Shown here: positions 15,934 to 25,957 of the stretch, piece after piece | How the letters are laid out: each line of letters opens with the position of its first letter | Numbering within the stretch: position 1 is the stretch's first letter | Origin: Lysobacter sp. HDW10 | GTDB taxonomy: Bacteria; Pseudomonadota; Gammaproteobacteria; Xanthomonadales; Xanthomonadaceae | Assembly: GCF_011300685.1 (NCBI RefSeq) | Contig: NZ_CP049864.1 | Coordinates: forward strand, 467,001 to 531,000 | Direction: 5' to 3' | Length of the DNA stretch: 64,000 nucleotides | The notes under the pieces: model-generated | Database searches by the model: none | Told to the model about the DNA's origin: nothing | Seen by the model: only the letters and a program-made list of their open reading frames with translations | Program-made: the position numbers and the translations under genes

Positions 15934-16851
15934 ATGGCTTACCTTGAACTGACACTTCCCTGCACCCTGCAAACGCAACCCCGGTACGAGCGCGCGCTAG
16001 AGGAACTTGGCGCGTTGGCGGTCACGCTGCAAGATGCGGACGCAGAAACGCCGGACGAACAGGCGATTTTCGAACCGGGCGTCGGCGAGACGCCGCTCTG
16101 GGAACAATTGGATCTCACCGCCTTGTTTGATGGTGAGACCGATGCACTCGTCTTGCTCGCCGCATTGGAAGCATTTGACCCAGAGCTGCCTTGGCATCTT
16201 GCGTCGTTCAAGTCTGTGGAAGACACCGATTGGGAACGCGCGTGGCTTGACCAGTTCAAACCCATGCAATTTGGCCAACGCACATGGATCGTGCCGTGGA
16301 ATCACGAACTTCCAGAAGAAGCAGGCGCGAATCCTGCCGTCGTGCGTTTGGATCCCGGCTTGGCATTTGGCTCTGGGACACACCCGACGACAGCGCTCTG
16401 TTTGACTTGGCTAGACCAACTCGCGAGCAACGGGCAATTGAAAGACGCGACGGTGCTCGACTTCGGTTGCGGTAGCGGTATTCTGGCGCTCGCTGCAATC
16501 CGATTGGGTGCGCACCATGCGGTTGGCATCGACAACGACCCGCAAGCCATCATTGCGACGCGCGACAATGCCGAACGCAATGGTCTGACAGACACAATTG
16601 ATGTGTACTTGCCTGAAGATGCACCGACCGGTCAGTATCCGGTGGTCGTAGCTAACATCTTGGCATCCGCCTTGGACGCGCTCGCTGAGGTGTTGGCCAA
16701 TGCCACCGCGCCGGGCGGCCGCTTGGCCATGTCAGGCATTTTGAAAGGTCAGGAAGGCGATTTGCTGCAGCGCTTCTCACCGTGGTTTGACGGCCTCGAC
16801 GTTTCGACGCAAGAAGATTGGGTTCGAATTGAGGGCGTACGTCGTGTCTAG
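15934..16851 (+). CDS. prmA: Ribosomal protein L11 methyltransferase
   Basis: 305 residues. The N-terminal substrate-recognition domain precedes a class I methyltransferase: [17 protein letters not shown] (about 146-162), motif [16 protein letters not shown] (about 174-188), [10 protein letters not shown], and [11 protein letters not shown]. It trimethylates L11. It begins 3 bases after the PAP2 stop and overlaps the next gene, so it lies within a long operon-like run. Confidence 0.96.
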   Translation: MAYLELTLPCTLQTQPRYERALEELGALAVTLQDADAETPDEQAIFEPGVGETPLWEQLDLTALFDGETDALVLLAALEAFDPELPWHLASFKSVEDTDWERAWLDQFKPMQFGQRTWIVPWNHELPEEAGANPAVVRLDPGLAFGSGTHPTTALCLTWLDQLASNGQLKDATVLDFGCGSGILALAAIRLGAHHAVGIDNDPQAIIATRDNAERNGLTDTIDVYLPEDAPTGQYPVVVANILASALDALAEVLANATAPGGRLAMSGILKGQEGDLLQRFSPWFDGLDVSTQEDWVRIEGVRRV

Positions 16852-17386
16852 CACCACGCCTGATTTCTCGGCTAAAAAGGGCCGAAACAAAGCACACAAA
16901 TCCCTTTGGCTGATGTGCGCGGCGTTGTTTTGCACGCTCGTAGTTCAAGCACTGATCTCAAATCGTGCCGCATATGCACAGTCGCCGACGATGCGTCCGT
17001 TGGTCAGCGGTGTTTGCGCGATCTTCCGTTGCAAGGTACCCGCATGGCAAGAAGTTTCAGCATTCAAAATGCAGACGCATGATGTTGTTGCCTATCCTGG
17101 ACGCCCCGATGTTTTGCAAATCCGTGGCAGCTTTCGCAATGAAGCACGCTTGCCACAAGCATGGCCGGTCCTGCGCGCCACCTTGTCAGATGTCAATGGC
17201 ACGCCCATTTACCGTGGCGATTTTTTGGCCAAGGACTATTTGGCCGGCGGCCAAGTCCCCGCTGAGATTGGCGCTGGTCAAAGCGCATTGATCGAACTGA
17301 ACGTGAGCGACCCCGCCCAACGTGCGGTCTCATTTGATTTCGCATTCAGGCCTTCATTGGTGACAGTGGTCGGGAATTCGCGATAG
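16844..17386 (+). CDS. DUF3426-family membrane protein
   Basis: 180 residues from a GTG start that overlaps the prmA stop by 8 bases. One membrane helix (about 22-40, [18 protein letters not shown]) is followed by a periplasmic domain with [11 protein letters not shown] and the DUF3426 pattern ([26 protein letters not shown]). In most relatives this domain is preceded by an MJ0042-type zinc ribbon at the N terminus, which is not visible here. Position between prmA and fis is typical. Function unknown. Confidence 0.82.
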   Translation: MSSTTPDFSAKKGRNKAHKSLWLMCAALFCTLVVQALISNRAAYAQSPTMRPLVSGVCAIFRCKVPAWQEVSAFKMQTHDVVAYPGRPDVLQIRGSFRNEARLPQAWPVLRATLSDVNGTPIYRGDFLAKDYLAGGQVPAEIGAGQSALIELNVSDPAQRAVSFDFAFRPSLVTVVGNSR

Positions 17387-17444
17387 ACTCGATTGCTCTG
17401 CCGCGATGGGTCGTGGCGGTTTTTTGATCAGGCCACTTCGAACG

Positions 17445-17690
17445 ATGGATTCGCAACGCGCACGTACTCCACTTCGGGATCATGTCTCAAATTCGGTCAG
17501 TCGATTTTTGCGCGACTTAGATGGTGAATCCACCAATGTGTTGTATCAGTTGGTCCTGCGCGAAGTAGAAATTCCGCTCTTCACCGAAGCCCTGCGCCAT
17601 TGCGATGGCAATCAAAGCCGCGCCGCAGACTTGCTCGGCATTCACCGTGCGACCTTGCGCAAAAAACTGCGCGAATACGGAATGGGCTAA
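17445..17690 (+). CDS. fis: Fis-family nucleoid/transcription factor
   Basis: 81 residues from the Met at 17445 (an ATG at 17406 would give 94). The Fis core is visible: [50 protein letters not shown] and the final [14 protein letters not shown] helix-turn-helix. Fis bends DNA and regulates rRNA and growth-phase genes. The location after prmA matches the usual prmA/dusB-fis neighbourhood. The start is uncertain as neither candidate has a strong ribosome binding site. Confidence 0.9.
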   Translation: MDSQRARTPLRDHVSNSVSRFLRDLDGESTNVLYQLVLREVEIPLFTEALRHCDGNQSRAADLLGIHRATLRKKLREYGMG

Positions 17691-17732
17691 GGCGCCGCTT
17701 TATAATTCTGGGGTCTCGAATCTGGGTTCCCC

Positions 17733-19337
17733 ATGCCTTCCAACGCTTATTTCCCCGCCGGCCCTGCCGTAACCGTACGCCGCGCCCTCATCTCAGTTTC
17801 AGACAAGACCGGATTGGTCGAGCTGGCGCAAGCCTTGGCGGGGCTTCAGATTGAACTCCTGTCTACGGGTGGCACCGCCAAAGCCCTTCGTGAGGCCGGC
17901 CTTCAGGTCAAAGACGTCAGCGATGTCACCGGCTTCCCCGAAATCATGGATGGCCGTGTCAAAACCCTGCATCCGAATGTGCATGGCGGGCTGCTCGGGC
18001 GCGCCAACCAAGACGAAGCTGTGATGCAATCTCTCAACATTGAGCCCATCGACTTGTTGGTGCTCAACTTGTACCCCTTCGAATCGGTTGCCGCGCAACC
18101 CGGCGTGCAACTGGGTGCTTTGGTAGAGAACATTGATATCGGTGGTCCGGCGATGTTGCGATCCGCGGCAAAGAATTTTGCACGCGTGACGGTTGCCACC
18201 GACCCTTCGCAGTACAGCACCTTGATTGAAGAACTGTCGTCGAACAGTGGCTCAGTCTCTGCAGCGACGCGATGGGCATTCTCGGTCGCCGCATTCAAAC
18301 GTGTTGCACAGTACGATGCCGCGATCAGCAACACCTTGTCTTCGATACTCGATGCCAATGAAGCGGGCGTGTGTCGCACGGCATTCCCGCAAAGCAACCA
18401 TGGCGATTTCGAAAAAGTCATGGATTTGCGCTATGGCGAGAATCCACACCAAAAGGCCGCGTTCTATCGCGATTTGTACCCTGCTGCGGGTACGCTCGCC
18501 ACATTCGTTCAATTGCAGGGCAAAGAACTGAGCTACAACAATTTGGCGGATGCCGACGCTGCATGGGAATGTGTGCGCAGTTTTGATGCGCCGGCCTGCG
18601 TCATCGTGAAGCACGCCAATCCCTGTGGTGTTGCCGTAGGTGTCGGCTGTGGTGATGCTTATGAAGCCGCGTATGCAACCGACCCGACCTCGGCCTTTGG
18701 CGGCATTCTTGCGTTCAACACGCCACTGGATGGCGCGACTTGTAAAGCCATTCTCGATCGGCAGTTTGTTGAAGTGCTGATTGCACCGAATTACGCAGCA
18801 GACGCGCTCGACTATGCGCGCAAGAAGGCCAATGTCCGCGTCTTGCAGATTCCGATGGGTGATGGCCGCAACAGCATGGACGTGAAGCGTGTGGGCTCTG
18901 GCCTGTTGATGCAAACGGCAGACAACCACGAAGTTCAAGCAGACGCGCTCAAGGTGGTGTCTTCCTTGGCACCCACCGAAGCACAGATGCGTGACTTGCT
19001 GTTCGCATGGCGCGTCGCGAAATACGTGAAATCCAACGCCATCGTGTACGCGAAAGACAACCGCACCATCGGTATCGGTGCAGGGCAGATGAGTCGCGTT
19101 GTCAGCGCAAAGATTGCAGGCATCAAAGCCGATGAAGCGGGTCTGGTTGTACCCGGTTCGGTCATGGCATCAGATGCTTTCTTCCCGTTCCGCGACGGCA
19201 TTGATGCGGCAGCGGCAGCAGGGATCAAAGCCGTCATTCAACCCGGTGGCTCCATGCGCGATGAAGAAGTGATTGCGGCAGCCAACGAACACGGCATGTC
19301 GATGGTCTTTACCGGCATTCGCCATTTCCGTCACTAA
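17733..19337 (+). CDS. purH: Bifunctional AICAR formyltransferase/IMP cyclohydrolase
   Basis: 534 residues, typical of PurH. The N-terminal MGS-like cyclohydrolase domain ([43 protein letters not shown]) is followed by the AICAR transformylase domain ([58 protein letters not shown]). It performs the last two steps of IMP synthesis. A TATAAT at 17701-17706 may be part of its promoter. purD follows after 18 bases, forming a purine operon. Confidence 0.97.
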   Translation: MPSNAYFPAGPAVTVRRALISVSDKTGLVELAQALAGLQIELLSTGGTAKALREAGLQVKDVSDVTGFPEIMDGRVKTLHPNVHGGLLGRANQDEAVMQSLNIEPIDLLVLNLYPFESVAAQPGVQLGALVENIDIGGPAMLRSAAKNFARVTVATDPSQYSTLIEELSSNSGSVSAATRWAFSVAAFKRVAQYDAAISNTLSSILDANEAGVCRTAFPQSNHGDFEKVMDLRYGENPHQKAAFYRDLYPAAGTLATFVQLQGKELSYNNLADADAAWECVRSFDAPACVIVKHANPCGVAVGVGCGDAYEAAYATDPTSAFGGILAFNTPLDGATCKAILDRQFVEVLIAPNYAADALDYARKKANVRVLQIPMGDGRNSMDVKRVGSGLLMQTADNHEVQADALKVVSSLAPTEAQMRDLLFAWRVAKYVKSNAIVYAKDNRTIGIGAGQMSRVVSAKIAGIKADEAGLVVPGSVMASDAFFPFRDGIDAAAAAGIKAVIQPGGSMRDEEVIAAANEHGMSMVFTGIRHFRH

Positions 19338-19355
19338 GCATCCACGAGGTTAGGC

Positions 19356-20642
19356 ATGAACGTTTTAGTGATCGGTTCGGGTGGGCGAGAACACGCGCTC
19401 GCATGGAAGTTGGCGCAGTCGCCGCGTGTCGACAAAGTGTTTCTTGCACCCGGCAATGGCGGGACAGCGCTAGAAGCAAAGTGCGAAAACCTTGCGATCT
19501 CGGCAACGGATTTTCCTGCCCTCATTGCGTTCGCCAAAAGTGCATCGATCGGTCTCACGGTTGTTGGGCCCGAACAACCCTTGGTCGCAGGGGTGGTCGA
19601 TGCATTCCGCGCCGAAGGCTTGCGCATTTTTGGGCCGACCGCTGCCGCTGCGCAGCTGGAAGGCAGCAAAGCCTACGCCAAGGATTTCTTGGCGCGGCAC
19701 AACATCCCCACTGCGTTCTACGCCGTGCATACCGATCTCTCGGCAGCACTCGCCTATGCGCGAGAAAAAGGTGCACCGATCGTGGTGAAGGCCGATGGCC
19801 TCGCTGCGGGCAAAGGCGTGATTGTCGCCATGACCTTGCCTGAAGCCGAAGCCGCAATCACAGACATGCTCTCAGGCAATGCATTTGGCGATGCAGGCGC
19901 ACGCGTTGTGATTGAAGAATTTCTTGAAGGCGAAGAAGCGAGCTTCATCAGCATTGTCGACGGCCACGTTGCCTTGCCAATGGCCACGTCTCAAGACCAT
20001 AAGCGTGTGGGTGACGGTGACGTCGGCCCAAATACCGGCGGCATGGGCGCATATTCGCCTGCACCTGTCGTGACGCAAGAGGTACACGCGCGAGTCATGC
20101 GCGAGATCGTCGAGCCCACCGTGCATGGCATGCGCGCTGACGGCATACCGTTTACCGGCTTTCTCTATGCAGGCTTGATGATTGATGCGCAAGGCGCGCC
20201 GAAGGTCATCGAGTTCAATGTTCGCTTTGGTGACCCTGAAACACAGCCGGTGATGTTGCGTTTGAAATCCGACTTGCTTGATCTGCTTGAAGCCGCTGTC
20301 GACGGCGATATTTCAGCAGTGACGGCCGAATGGGATGCAAGAAAATCACTGGGCGTTGTGATGGCGGCCGAACACTACCCGGCGACACCGCGCGTCGGCG
20401 ATGAAATTCATTTCTCGGGCCCGGTTGCGTCGAACGCCAAGATCTTCCATGCCGGCACCCAAGCCGTAGATGGCAAGATCTTGACCAGTGGCGGCCGCGT
20501 GCTGTGTGCCTGTGCCTTGGGAGACACCGTCGAAGCGGCATCACGCGCAGCCTATGCAGCGGTGAACACCGTCTCTTGGGCAGGTGAATTCCATCGAAGC
20601 GATATCGGGTGGCGCGCTATCGCCCGAGAACAGATACCCTGA
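19356..20642 (+). CDS. purD: Phosphoribosylamine-glycine ligase
   Basis: 428 residues with the PurD layout: N-terminal MNVLVIGSGGREHALAWKL, ATP-grasp core (PIVVKADGLAAGKGVIVA, EEFLEGEEASF, SQDHKRVGDGDVGPNTGGMGAYSPAP, EFNVRFGDPETQ) and the C-terminal domain. It joins glycine to phosphoribosylamine in purine synthesis. AGG(T)TAGG at 19347-19353 is the ribosome binding site. It is clearly co-transcribed with purH. Confidence 0.97.
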   Translation: MNVLVIGSGGREHALAWKLAQSPRVDKVFLAPGNGGTALEAKCENLAISATDFPALIAFAKSASIGLTVVGPEQPLVAGVVDAFRAEGLRIFGPTAAAAQLEGSKAYAKDFLARHNIPTAFYAVHTDLSAALAYAREKGAPIVVKADGLAAGKGVIVAMTLPEAEAAITDMLSGNAFGDAGARVVIEEFLEGEEASFISIVDGHVALPMATSQDHKRVGDGDVGPNTGGMGAYSPAPVVTQEVHARVMREIVEPTVHGMRADGIPFTGFLYAGLMIDAQGAPKVIEFNVRFGDPETQPVMLRLKSDLLDLLEAAVDGDISAVTAEWDARKSLGVVMAAEHYPATPRVGDEIHFSGPVASNAKIFHAGTQAVDGKILTSGGRVLCACALGDTVEAASRAAYAAVNTVSWAGEFHRSDIGWRAIAREQIP

Positions 20643-20674
20643 GATCTACACGTAACACGTACACAAGGAAGCCC

Positions 20675-22561
20675 ATGGCTCACAACCAATTTGCACTGTT
20701 ACGGCAACGTCGCTTCCTTCCCTTCTTTGTCACCCAGTGCTTGGGTGCATTCAATGACAACGTATTCCGGCAGGCAATCATTGGCCTGCTGTTTTGGATG
20801 AATGCTTCGCCAGAGCAACGCACGCTCTATGCAAGCTTGGCGCCCGCCATTTTCATACTGCCCTACTTTCTGTTTTCGGCCACGGCCGGACAAATTGCAG
20901 AGAAGTTGGAAAAATCCAAACTCATTCGCATCACCACGTCGATGGAAATTTTCATCATGACCTTGGCGGGTGTTGCATTTGTACTCAAGTTGCTGCCGCT
21001 GCTCTTGGTTGCGCTGTTCCTCACCGGTGTGCAGTCCACGTTGTTCGGCCCGGTGAAATATTCAATCCTGCCTTCGGTGCTGCGACCCGATGAGCTGACG
21101 GGCGGCAATGGCTTGGTCGAAATGGGCACCTCGGTGTGCATCCTCGTCGGGATGATTGTCGGTGGCATGGTGTTTGACCTGGCGGGTATTCACGGTCCGT
21201 GGGCCGCGGCAGGCCTCGTGATTGCGCTCGCGATCACGGGCAATCTGGTGAGCCGCTTGATTCCGAAATCGGACGCGGCCGCGCCCGACCTCAAAGTCAA
21301 TTGGAATCCAATCACCGAGTCGGTGTCAGTCCTCAAACTTGCCCGCAAGCAATTGGCGGTGCGTAACGCCGTCTTGGGCGTGTCGTGGTTTTGGTTTGTC
21401 GGCACGGTATTTGCGGCCACTTTGCCGGACTACGGCACAACGTATTTGGGCGGCAGCTACCACGTATACGTCTTCGCCCTCGCGCTGTTTTCAATCGGCA
21501 CCGGTGTGGGTTCGATGCTGTGCGAACGTTTGTCCGCACGCGTTGTCGAAATCGGGCTGGTGCCGCTGGGTGCCTTTGGCATGAGTGCGTTCTTGTTCGA
21601 CTTGTACTTCGCACGCACGGGCATTGCCCTGGTTTCCGATCTAAGCGTGGGCGGCTTCCTGCAACAGCCCGGCAGCTGGCGCATCGTGATGGATCTCGTC
21701 GGCATCGGCTTGTTCAGCGGCTTCTATGTCGTGCCGCTGTTCGCATTGATTCAAACACGCACGCCGAAATCAGAGCTGTCGCGGGTCATTGGTGCGCTCA
21801 ACATTCAAAACTCGGGCTTTGTCGTAGCCGCGTCCGTTTCAGCTTTGTTGCTGCAAAAGTACGCGGGCTGGAGTATTCCGCAGTTGTTCTTGGCATTGGC
21901 CATTGCCAATACATTGGTCGCGCTGTGGATCTTCTCGATCGTGCCCGAGTTCCTGATGCGCTTCTTGAGCTGGATTTTGGTGCGAAGCCTGTATCGACTC
22001 CGACTGAAGCAAGTGCACGAAAACATTCCGGACGAGGGTGCGGCGCTGATCGTATGCAATCACGTGAGTTATATGGACGCGTTGATTCTCTCTGCCAGTA
22101 TTCCGCGCCCTGCCCGCTTCGTCATGTATTACAAGATCTTCAACATTCCAGTGATGCGTTGGATCTTCAAGACGGCGAAAGCAATTCCGATTGCCGGCGC
22201 ACGTGAAAACCCCGCACTCATGCAAGACGCATTTGAAGCCATTGATGCCGCCTTGGCCGAAGGCGAACTTGTGGCCATCTTCCCAGAAGGTGCACTGACT
22301 AAGAACGGCGAGATCACCGCTTTCAAAGGCGGCGTTGAACGCATTCTGGCGCGCCGTGCCGTACCCGTGATTCCGATGGCACTGCAAGGCATGTGGTCCA
22401 GCATGTGGAGTCATCGTGACTCGCGCATCGGTCGCATGCGATTGCCGCGGCGTTTCCGCGCGCATGTGCAAGTGGTTGCGGATACGCCCATGCCCGCCGA
22501 AGGAATCACCTCCGAGATTCTGGAAGCCAAGGTGCGTGCCTTACGCGGCGAGAATGCTTAG
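20675..22561 (+). CDS. MFS transporter-acyltransferase fusion (LplT/PlsC-like)
   Basis: 628 residues; start at 20675 preceded by AAGGAA. The N-terminal ~415 residues form a 12-helix MFS domain of the lysophospholipid transporter type (LGAFNDNVFRQA near 20). The C-terminal ~190 residues form a PlsC-type acyltransferase with the HX4D motif (NHVSYMDALIL) and the glycerol-phosphate binding FPEGALTKNGE. Unlike the longer fusions with an AMP-binding acyl-ACP synthetase, it stops after the acyltransferase. It probably flips lysophospholipids inward and reacylates them. It converges with nudC, the two stops overlapping by 4 bases. Confidence 0.92.
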   Translation: MAHNQFALLRQRRFLPFFVTQCLGAFNDNVFRQAIIGLLFWMNASPEQRTLYASLAPAIFILPYFLFSATAGQIAEKLEKSKLIRITTSMEIFIMTLAGVAFVLKLLPLLLVALFLTGVQSTLFGPVKYSILPSVLRPDELTGGNGLVEMGTSVCILVGMIVGGMVFDLAGIHGPWAAAGLVIALAITGNLVSRLIPKSDAAAPDLKVNWNPITESVSVLKLARKQLAVRNAVLGVSWFWFVGTVFAATLPDYGTTYLGGSYHVYVFALALFSIGTGVGSMLCERLSARVVEIGLVPLGAFGMSAFLFDLYFARTGIALVSDLSVGGFLQQPGSWRIVMDLVGIGLFSGFYVVPLFALIQTRTPKSELSRVIGALNIQNSGFVVAASVSALLLQKYAGWSIPQLFLALAIANTLVALWIFSIVPEFLMRFLSWILVRSLYRLRLKQVHENIPDEGAALIVCNHVSYMDALILSASIPRPARFVMYYKIFNIPVMRWIFKTAKAIPIAGARENPALMQDAFEAIDAALAEGELVAIFPEGALTKNGEITAFKGGVERILARRAVPVIPMALQGMWSSMWSHRDSRIGRMRLPRRFRAHVQVVADTPMPAEGITSEILEAKVRALRGENA

Positions 22562-23433
22562 GCGCTTTCGCCCTTCGCCCATTGCTCGATCAACCAGCGC
22601 GAGATCGAAAGCGGCGGCGACAGCTTCAGCGTGTCCAAGTCGCCACCATTGGCTAAGGCGGCTTGAATCTCTGCGCGGCTAAACCAACGCGCGTCTTCCA
22701 GTTCCTGACCGTCTACGCGCGGCGTTGAATGCTCGGCATGCGCGACAAACCCGAGCATCAGCGAACCCGGAAAGGGCCAAGGCTGAGACGCCAAATAGCG
22801 CGTACGTACGACATGTACGCCGGTCTCTTCCATCACTTCACGCCGAACGGTGAGCTCAAGCGACTCACCAGGCTCGACGAAGCCCGCCAAGGTGGAATAG
22901 CGGTGCGGTGGCCAGCTCGGATGCCGACCCAACAAAATATGCTCGCCATCGCTCACCGCCATGATGACGGCGGGATCTGTGCGCGGGTACTGCGTAGCCG
23001 CACAACGCAAGCAGTCCGCCTGCCAGCCCGCGCGACTGAACTTGAGTTCACCACCGCACTTCGGGCAGTAGATGTGGCTGCGATGCCAATGCACGATTGC
23101 TCGCGCTTGCGCAAATGCGGTAGAGGCCAACACGGGCCATTGCAATGCAGCACTTCGAAGCTCGGTCGATGGCACATCATTGGGCAACGCATCTGCCAAA
23201 GCATGCGCAAACCACGCAGTGCCTTCATGCAAGCCCAAGAAAATATCTGCGGGCGCTGCGCCTTCCAGCGCTAGCAGTTGGCCCTCAGCGTCTACGCGTG
23301 TAAAACCGTTTGGGTCAACAACAATCGTTTTTGCATTCGCCCGCAAGGCGTCCAATGCTTGCGCGTCATCGCGCAGGTGATCAGCGCGATCAAGCGCATG
23401 CTCTACAAAAGCAAAATCGGAATAGGGCTTCAC
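22558..23433 (-). CDS. nudC: NAD(H) pyrophosphatase (NudC-type Nudix hydrolase)
   Basis: About 291 residues. A zinc ribbon (YCPKCGG and CLRCA) precedes the Nudix domain with [22 protein letters not shown] (split here only by description) and the NudC-specific [14 protein letters not shown] array. NudC hydrolyses NADH and removes NAD caps from RNA. The chosen GTG start at 23433 overlaps the erpA stop (GTGA); a TTG at 23454 is also possible but overlaps erpA further. Confidence 0.93.
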   Translation of the reverse strand: MKPYSDFAFVEHALDRADHLRDDAQALDALRANAKTIVVDPNGFTRVDAEGQLLALEGAAPADIFLGLHEGTAWFAHALADALPNDVPSTELRSAALQWPVLASTAFAQARAIVHWHRSHIYCPKCGGELKFSRAGWQADCLRCAATQYPRTDPAVIMAVSDGEHILLGRHPSWPPHRYSTLAGFVEPGESLELTVRREVMEETGVHVVRTRYLASQPWPFPGSLMLGFVAHAEHSTPRVDGQELEDARWFSRAEIQAALANGGDLDTLKLSPPLSISRWLIEQWAKGESA

Positions 23434-23810
23434 ACCGTGAACGAAGAACCGCAACCGCAGGTCGTCTTCGCGTTGGGATTGCGAATCGTGAACTGTGCGC
23501 CGGTGATATTGACGACATAGTCGACAGTGGCGCCCATCAAATATTGCAGACTGAGCGGATCGACCAGCAAAGTCACGCCGTGGGTGGTGATCGCCAAATC
23601 GTCTTCGGCCTGATTTTCATCGAACTCAAAACCGTATTGGAACCCGGAACACCCGCCACCTTGAATGTAGGTACGGAGCTTGAGTTCCGAATTGCCTTCT
23701 TCAGCAATTAATTCGCGCACCTTATCTGCCGCTGCAGCGGTAAAGATGACAGGGGCGTCCAACTGCTGATAGCTGGGTGCGGATGAGTCGTGGTGCGCGA
23801 TGTTGTTCAT
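23430..23810 (-). CDS. erpA: Iron-sulfur cluster insertion protein ErpA (A-type carrier)
   Basis: 126 residues from ATG 23810. The three cluster ligands are present in [18 protein letters not shown] and in the terminal CGCGSSF. The sequence pattern [17 protein letters not shown] is typical of ErpA/IscA. It delivers Fe-S clusters to target proteins. The frame is open upstream to 23885, but that extension is not conserved in the family. The following gene (nudC) overlaps its stop. Confidence 0.94.
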   Translation of the reverse strand: MNNIAHHDSSAPSYQQLDAPVIFTAAAADKVRELIAEEGNSELKLRTYIQGGGCSGFQYGFEFDENQAEDDLAITTHGVTLLVDPLSLQYLMGATVDYVVNITGAQFTIRNPNAKTTCGCGSSFTV

Positions 23811-23847
23811 TACCTGACAAGTGTAGGCGATCGGCACTGAATTCAAG

Positions 23848-24555
23848 TCAAAGTGCCACGTCTTTCCAGGCAAAACTCGCTTCAACGGGCTGGCCTTGCG
23901 TGGGCACCAGCCGCGCGGTGATGCGCGTTGGCGTGAAGTTTGCCGGCAAAACGAAGTCCCCGCTCAAGCGCTGGAAATACTTCAGGCTGAACGGCACACC
24001 GTCACTGCCGGCCCCCTGCCGCAAATCGCTCCAGGCCAATTTCTTCAGATTGCCGTTTTGCGTGCCTTCGATAGCAAAGCTCAGTCGACCCGCAACTTCG
24101 TTATTGGATGCATTGCTACGCGCAACCACGGCCGCGAATTGCCACACCTGCCCCACCCCACGTGTGAGCTTGAGTGTTTCGACACCTAAGGGTTGCCGTT
24201 GTGCGGACGTACCCACAAAGCGCTCATAGAACGCGAGGTCATCCTTGAGTGTGGCGATTTCGGCATCTCTTTTTGCCAACTCATCTTGGAGTTTTGCATT
24301 GGCCGCGCGCGACACCTCATCACTCTTCTGCGCAGTCGCCAAGGCTTGCTGCAGGGTTTGCACGTTATTGGAGGGTGCACGCGAGAATCCGCCGAGCGAT
24401 GCACCGCTATTGCGCGTCAGGAAGAAGCCCGCCGCGGCGGCCAAGGCAATCAGCAGCACGGTGCCAATGACCCACACCAACGGCTGCACACGCCCGACGC
24501 CTGTCAGCGCGTGTGTGCCCCTGTCGGATTCACGGTGATGTTCCGGTCCGTCCAT
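23848..24555 (-). CDS. Single-pass membrane protein with coiled coil (DUF6776-like)
   Basis: 235 residues. One membrane helix (about 26-46, [21 protein letters not shown]), a coiled coil (about 65-108, [13 protein letters not shown]...[11 protein letters not shown]), then a beta-rich periplasmic domain of about 125 residues ending FAWKDVAL. Proteins of this architecture sit upstream of erpA or bactofilin genes in related bacteria and are listed as uncharacterised (DUF6776, from memory). It is co-directional with erpA, 37 bases upstream. Function unknown. Confidence 0.75.
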   Translation of the reverse strand: MDGPEHHRESDRGTHALTGVGRVQPLVWVIGTVLLIALAAAAGFFLTRNSGASLGGFSRAPSNNVQTLQQALATAQKSDEVSRAANAKLQDELAKRDAEIATLKDDLAFYERFVGTSAQRQPLGVETLKLTRGVGQVWQFAAVVARSNASNNEVAGRLSFAIEGTQNGNLKKLAWSDLRQGAGSDGVPFSLKYFQRLSGDFVLPANFTPTRITARLVPTQGQPVEASFAWKDVAL

Positions 24556-24652
24556 GATTCAGCTATACGCCGAGTCTTCACATTCCGTCAAGGCACGCTG
24601 CGGCATAAGTCAGCTGTTGAGCCAATTCGGCGCGCTTCGGGGTATTGGTTGA

Positions 24653-25252
24653 ATGACGGCAACCCACGTTTTCATCATCGGCATATTGGTCGCCTGGCTG
24701 GCCGGTATCCGCGTCTACCTGACGGTGTTCGGCATGGGCGTGGCCGGCGCCATGGGTTGGCTGGATCTGCCAAATGGATTGGAGGTCGCACAATCGCCTT
24801 GGGTCATCGGCGTGTCGGGTCTTCTGGCGGGTGCCGAGTTTTTTGCCGACAAGATTCCGGGTGTGGATACCGGCTGGGACTTGTTGCACACCCTGCTACG
24901 TATTCCGGCGGGCGCGTTCTTGGCGGCTTCTGCGATTTCAACCGATGGCAGTATGAGCGCGGGTATGTTGGCCGCGGGCGCCGGCGCTGCGCTCACCAGT
25001 CATACCTTGAAAACCGCAACCCGCGGATTGTTGAATACATCACCTGAGCCGGTGAGCAATTGGACGGCCTCTGTCACCGAAGACATGACCGCGATCGGTG
25101 GCTTGGCCTTGATCTTCGCGCACCCGGAAATCGCCGCGATCGTTGTCATCCTTATTACGGTGTTGATGGCCTTGGTGCTGTGGTGGCTGTGGAAGAAAAT
25201 CAGTGCGCTGCGTGATCGGTTGAATCAACCGATCAACCTTGGACTGAAGTAA
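24653..25252 (+). CDS. DUF4126 membrane protein
   Basis: 199 residues with four to five membrane helices. The [21 protein letters not shown] start and the central [19 protein letters not shown] are hallmarks of the DUF4126 family of small integral membrane proteins of unknown role. It is preceded by a weak ribosome site and converges with rppH, with the ends overlapping by 20 bases. Confidence 0.85.
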   Translation: MTATHVFIIGILVAWLAGIRVYLTVFGMGVAGAMGWLDLPNGLEVAQSPWVIGVSGLLAGAEFFADKIPGVDTGWDLLHTLLRIPAGAFLAASAISTDGSMSAGMLAAGAGAALTSHTLKTATRGLLNTSPEPVSNWTASVTEDMTAIGGLALIFAHPEIAAIVVILITVLMALVLWWLWKKISALRDRLNQPINLGLK

Positions 25253-25853
25253 CACCCTCGCTCTTTGGTGGTCGCGCAGCGCCCGCTCGCCTTCTGCGCG
25301 GCCGGGCTAAGCCTTGGCGCGTGAACTCTAGCTGGCGTTCGATATAGGCGTTGGGCAAGGGGATCCGACTTTCGCCCGCCAGATCGCGTGCAGCCGGCGC
25401 CAAATGATGCAAAGCCGACGCATAGACACCGCGCTTGAAGACCACGACGTTTTGCGCCGGATACCAGAAGTCGACCCAGCGAAATTGATCAAACTCAGGC
25501 GAATCTGTGTGATCAAGATTCACGTCTTTCTCTTCGGCCTTGAATCGCAATAGGAACCAAACTTGCTTTTGACCGATACATCGCACGCGATCGTGATGGC
25601 GGATGGCACGTGGCGGAAGCCGGTAGCGGAGCCATCCAGGCGTGGCGCCGAGCACATCGACTTGATGCGCGCCCAGGCCTGTTTCTTCTTGTAGCTCGCG
25701 ATACATCGCTTCCAACGGTGTTTCGTCGGAATTCATGCCGCCTTGCGGGAATTGCCAGCCATCCCGCCGGATTCTTCTTGCCCAAAATACGCGGCCATCA
25801 TCTCGAATCAAGATGATGCCCACGTTTGGGCGATAACCGTCCGGATCGATCAC
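25233..25853 (-). CDS. rppH: RNA pyrophosphohydrolase
   Basis: 206 residues. The opening [27 protein letters not shown] is nearly diagnostic for RppH, followed by the Nudix box [22 protein letters not shown]. It removes the 5' pyrophosphate from triphosphorylated mRNA and so starts RNase E-dependent decay. The C-terminal ~30 residues are basic ([14 protein letters not shown]) and variable among relatives. Confidence 0.95.
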   Translation of the reverse strand: MIDPDGYRPNVGIILIRDDGRVFWARRIRRDGWQFPQGGMNSDETPLEAMYRELQEETGLGAHQVDVLGATPGWLRYRLPPRAIRHHDRVRCIGQKQVWFLLRFKAEEKDVNLDHTDSPEFDQFRWVDFWYPAQNVVVFKRGVYASALHHLAPAARDLAGESRIPLPNAYIERQLEFTRQGLARPRRRRAGAARPPKSEGVTSVQG

Positions 25854-25928
25854 GACGCGGACTCCAAAAATTTATCTGATTCGACAATGCCATGACCCTT
25901 GTGAAAGGGCAATACATGTTTAAGCAGA

Positions 25929-25946
25929 TGTGGCCCGAAGGCCACA
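25929..25946 (-). terminator. Possible hairpin terminator after the adhesin gene
   Basis: An inverted repeat TGTGGCC / GGCCACA lies 12 bases past the adhesin stop codon on its minus strand. No T run follows, so termination strength is doubtful. Confidence 0.4.
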
Positions 25947-25957
25947 CCTGAATACTG

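Noticed and set aside
17678-17732. Possible purine-responsive operator or riboswitch before purH
   Set aside because: Only a TATAAT is seen; the leader is too short for a riboswitch and no palindromic operator was recognised.
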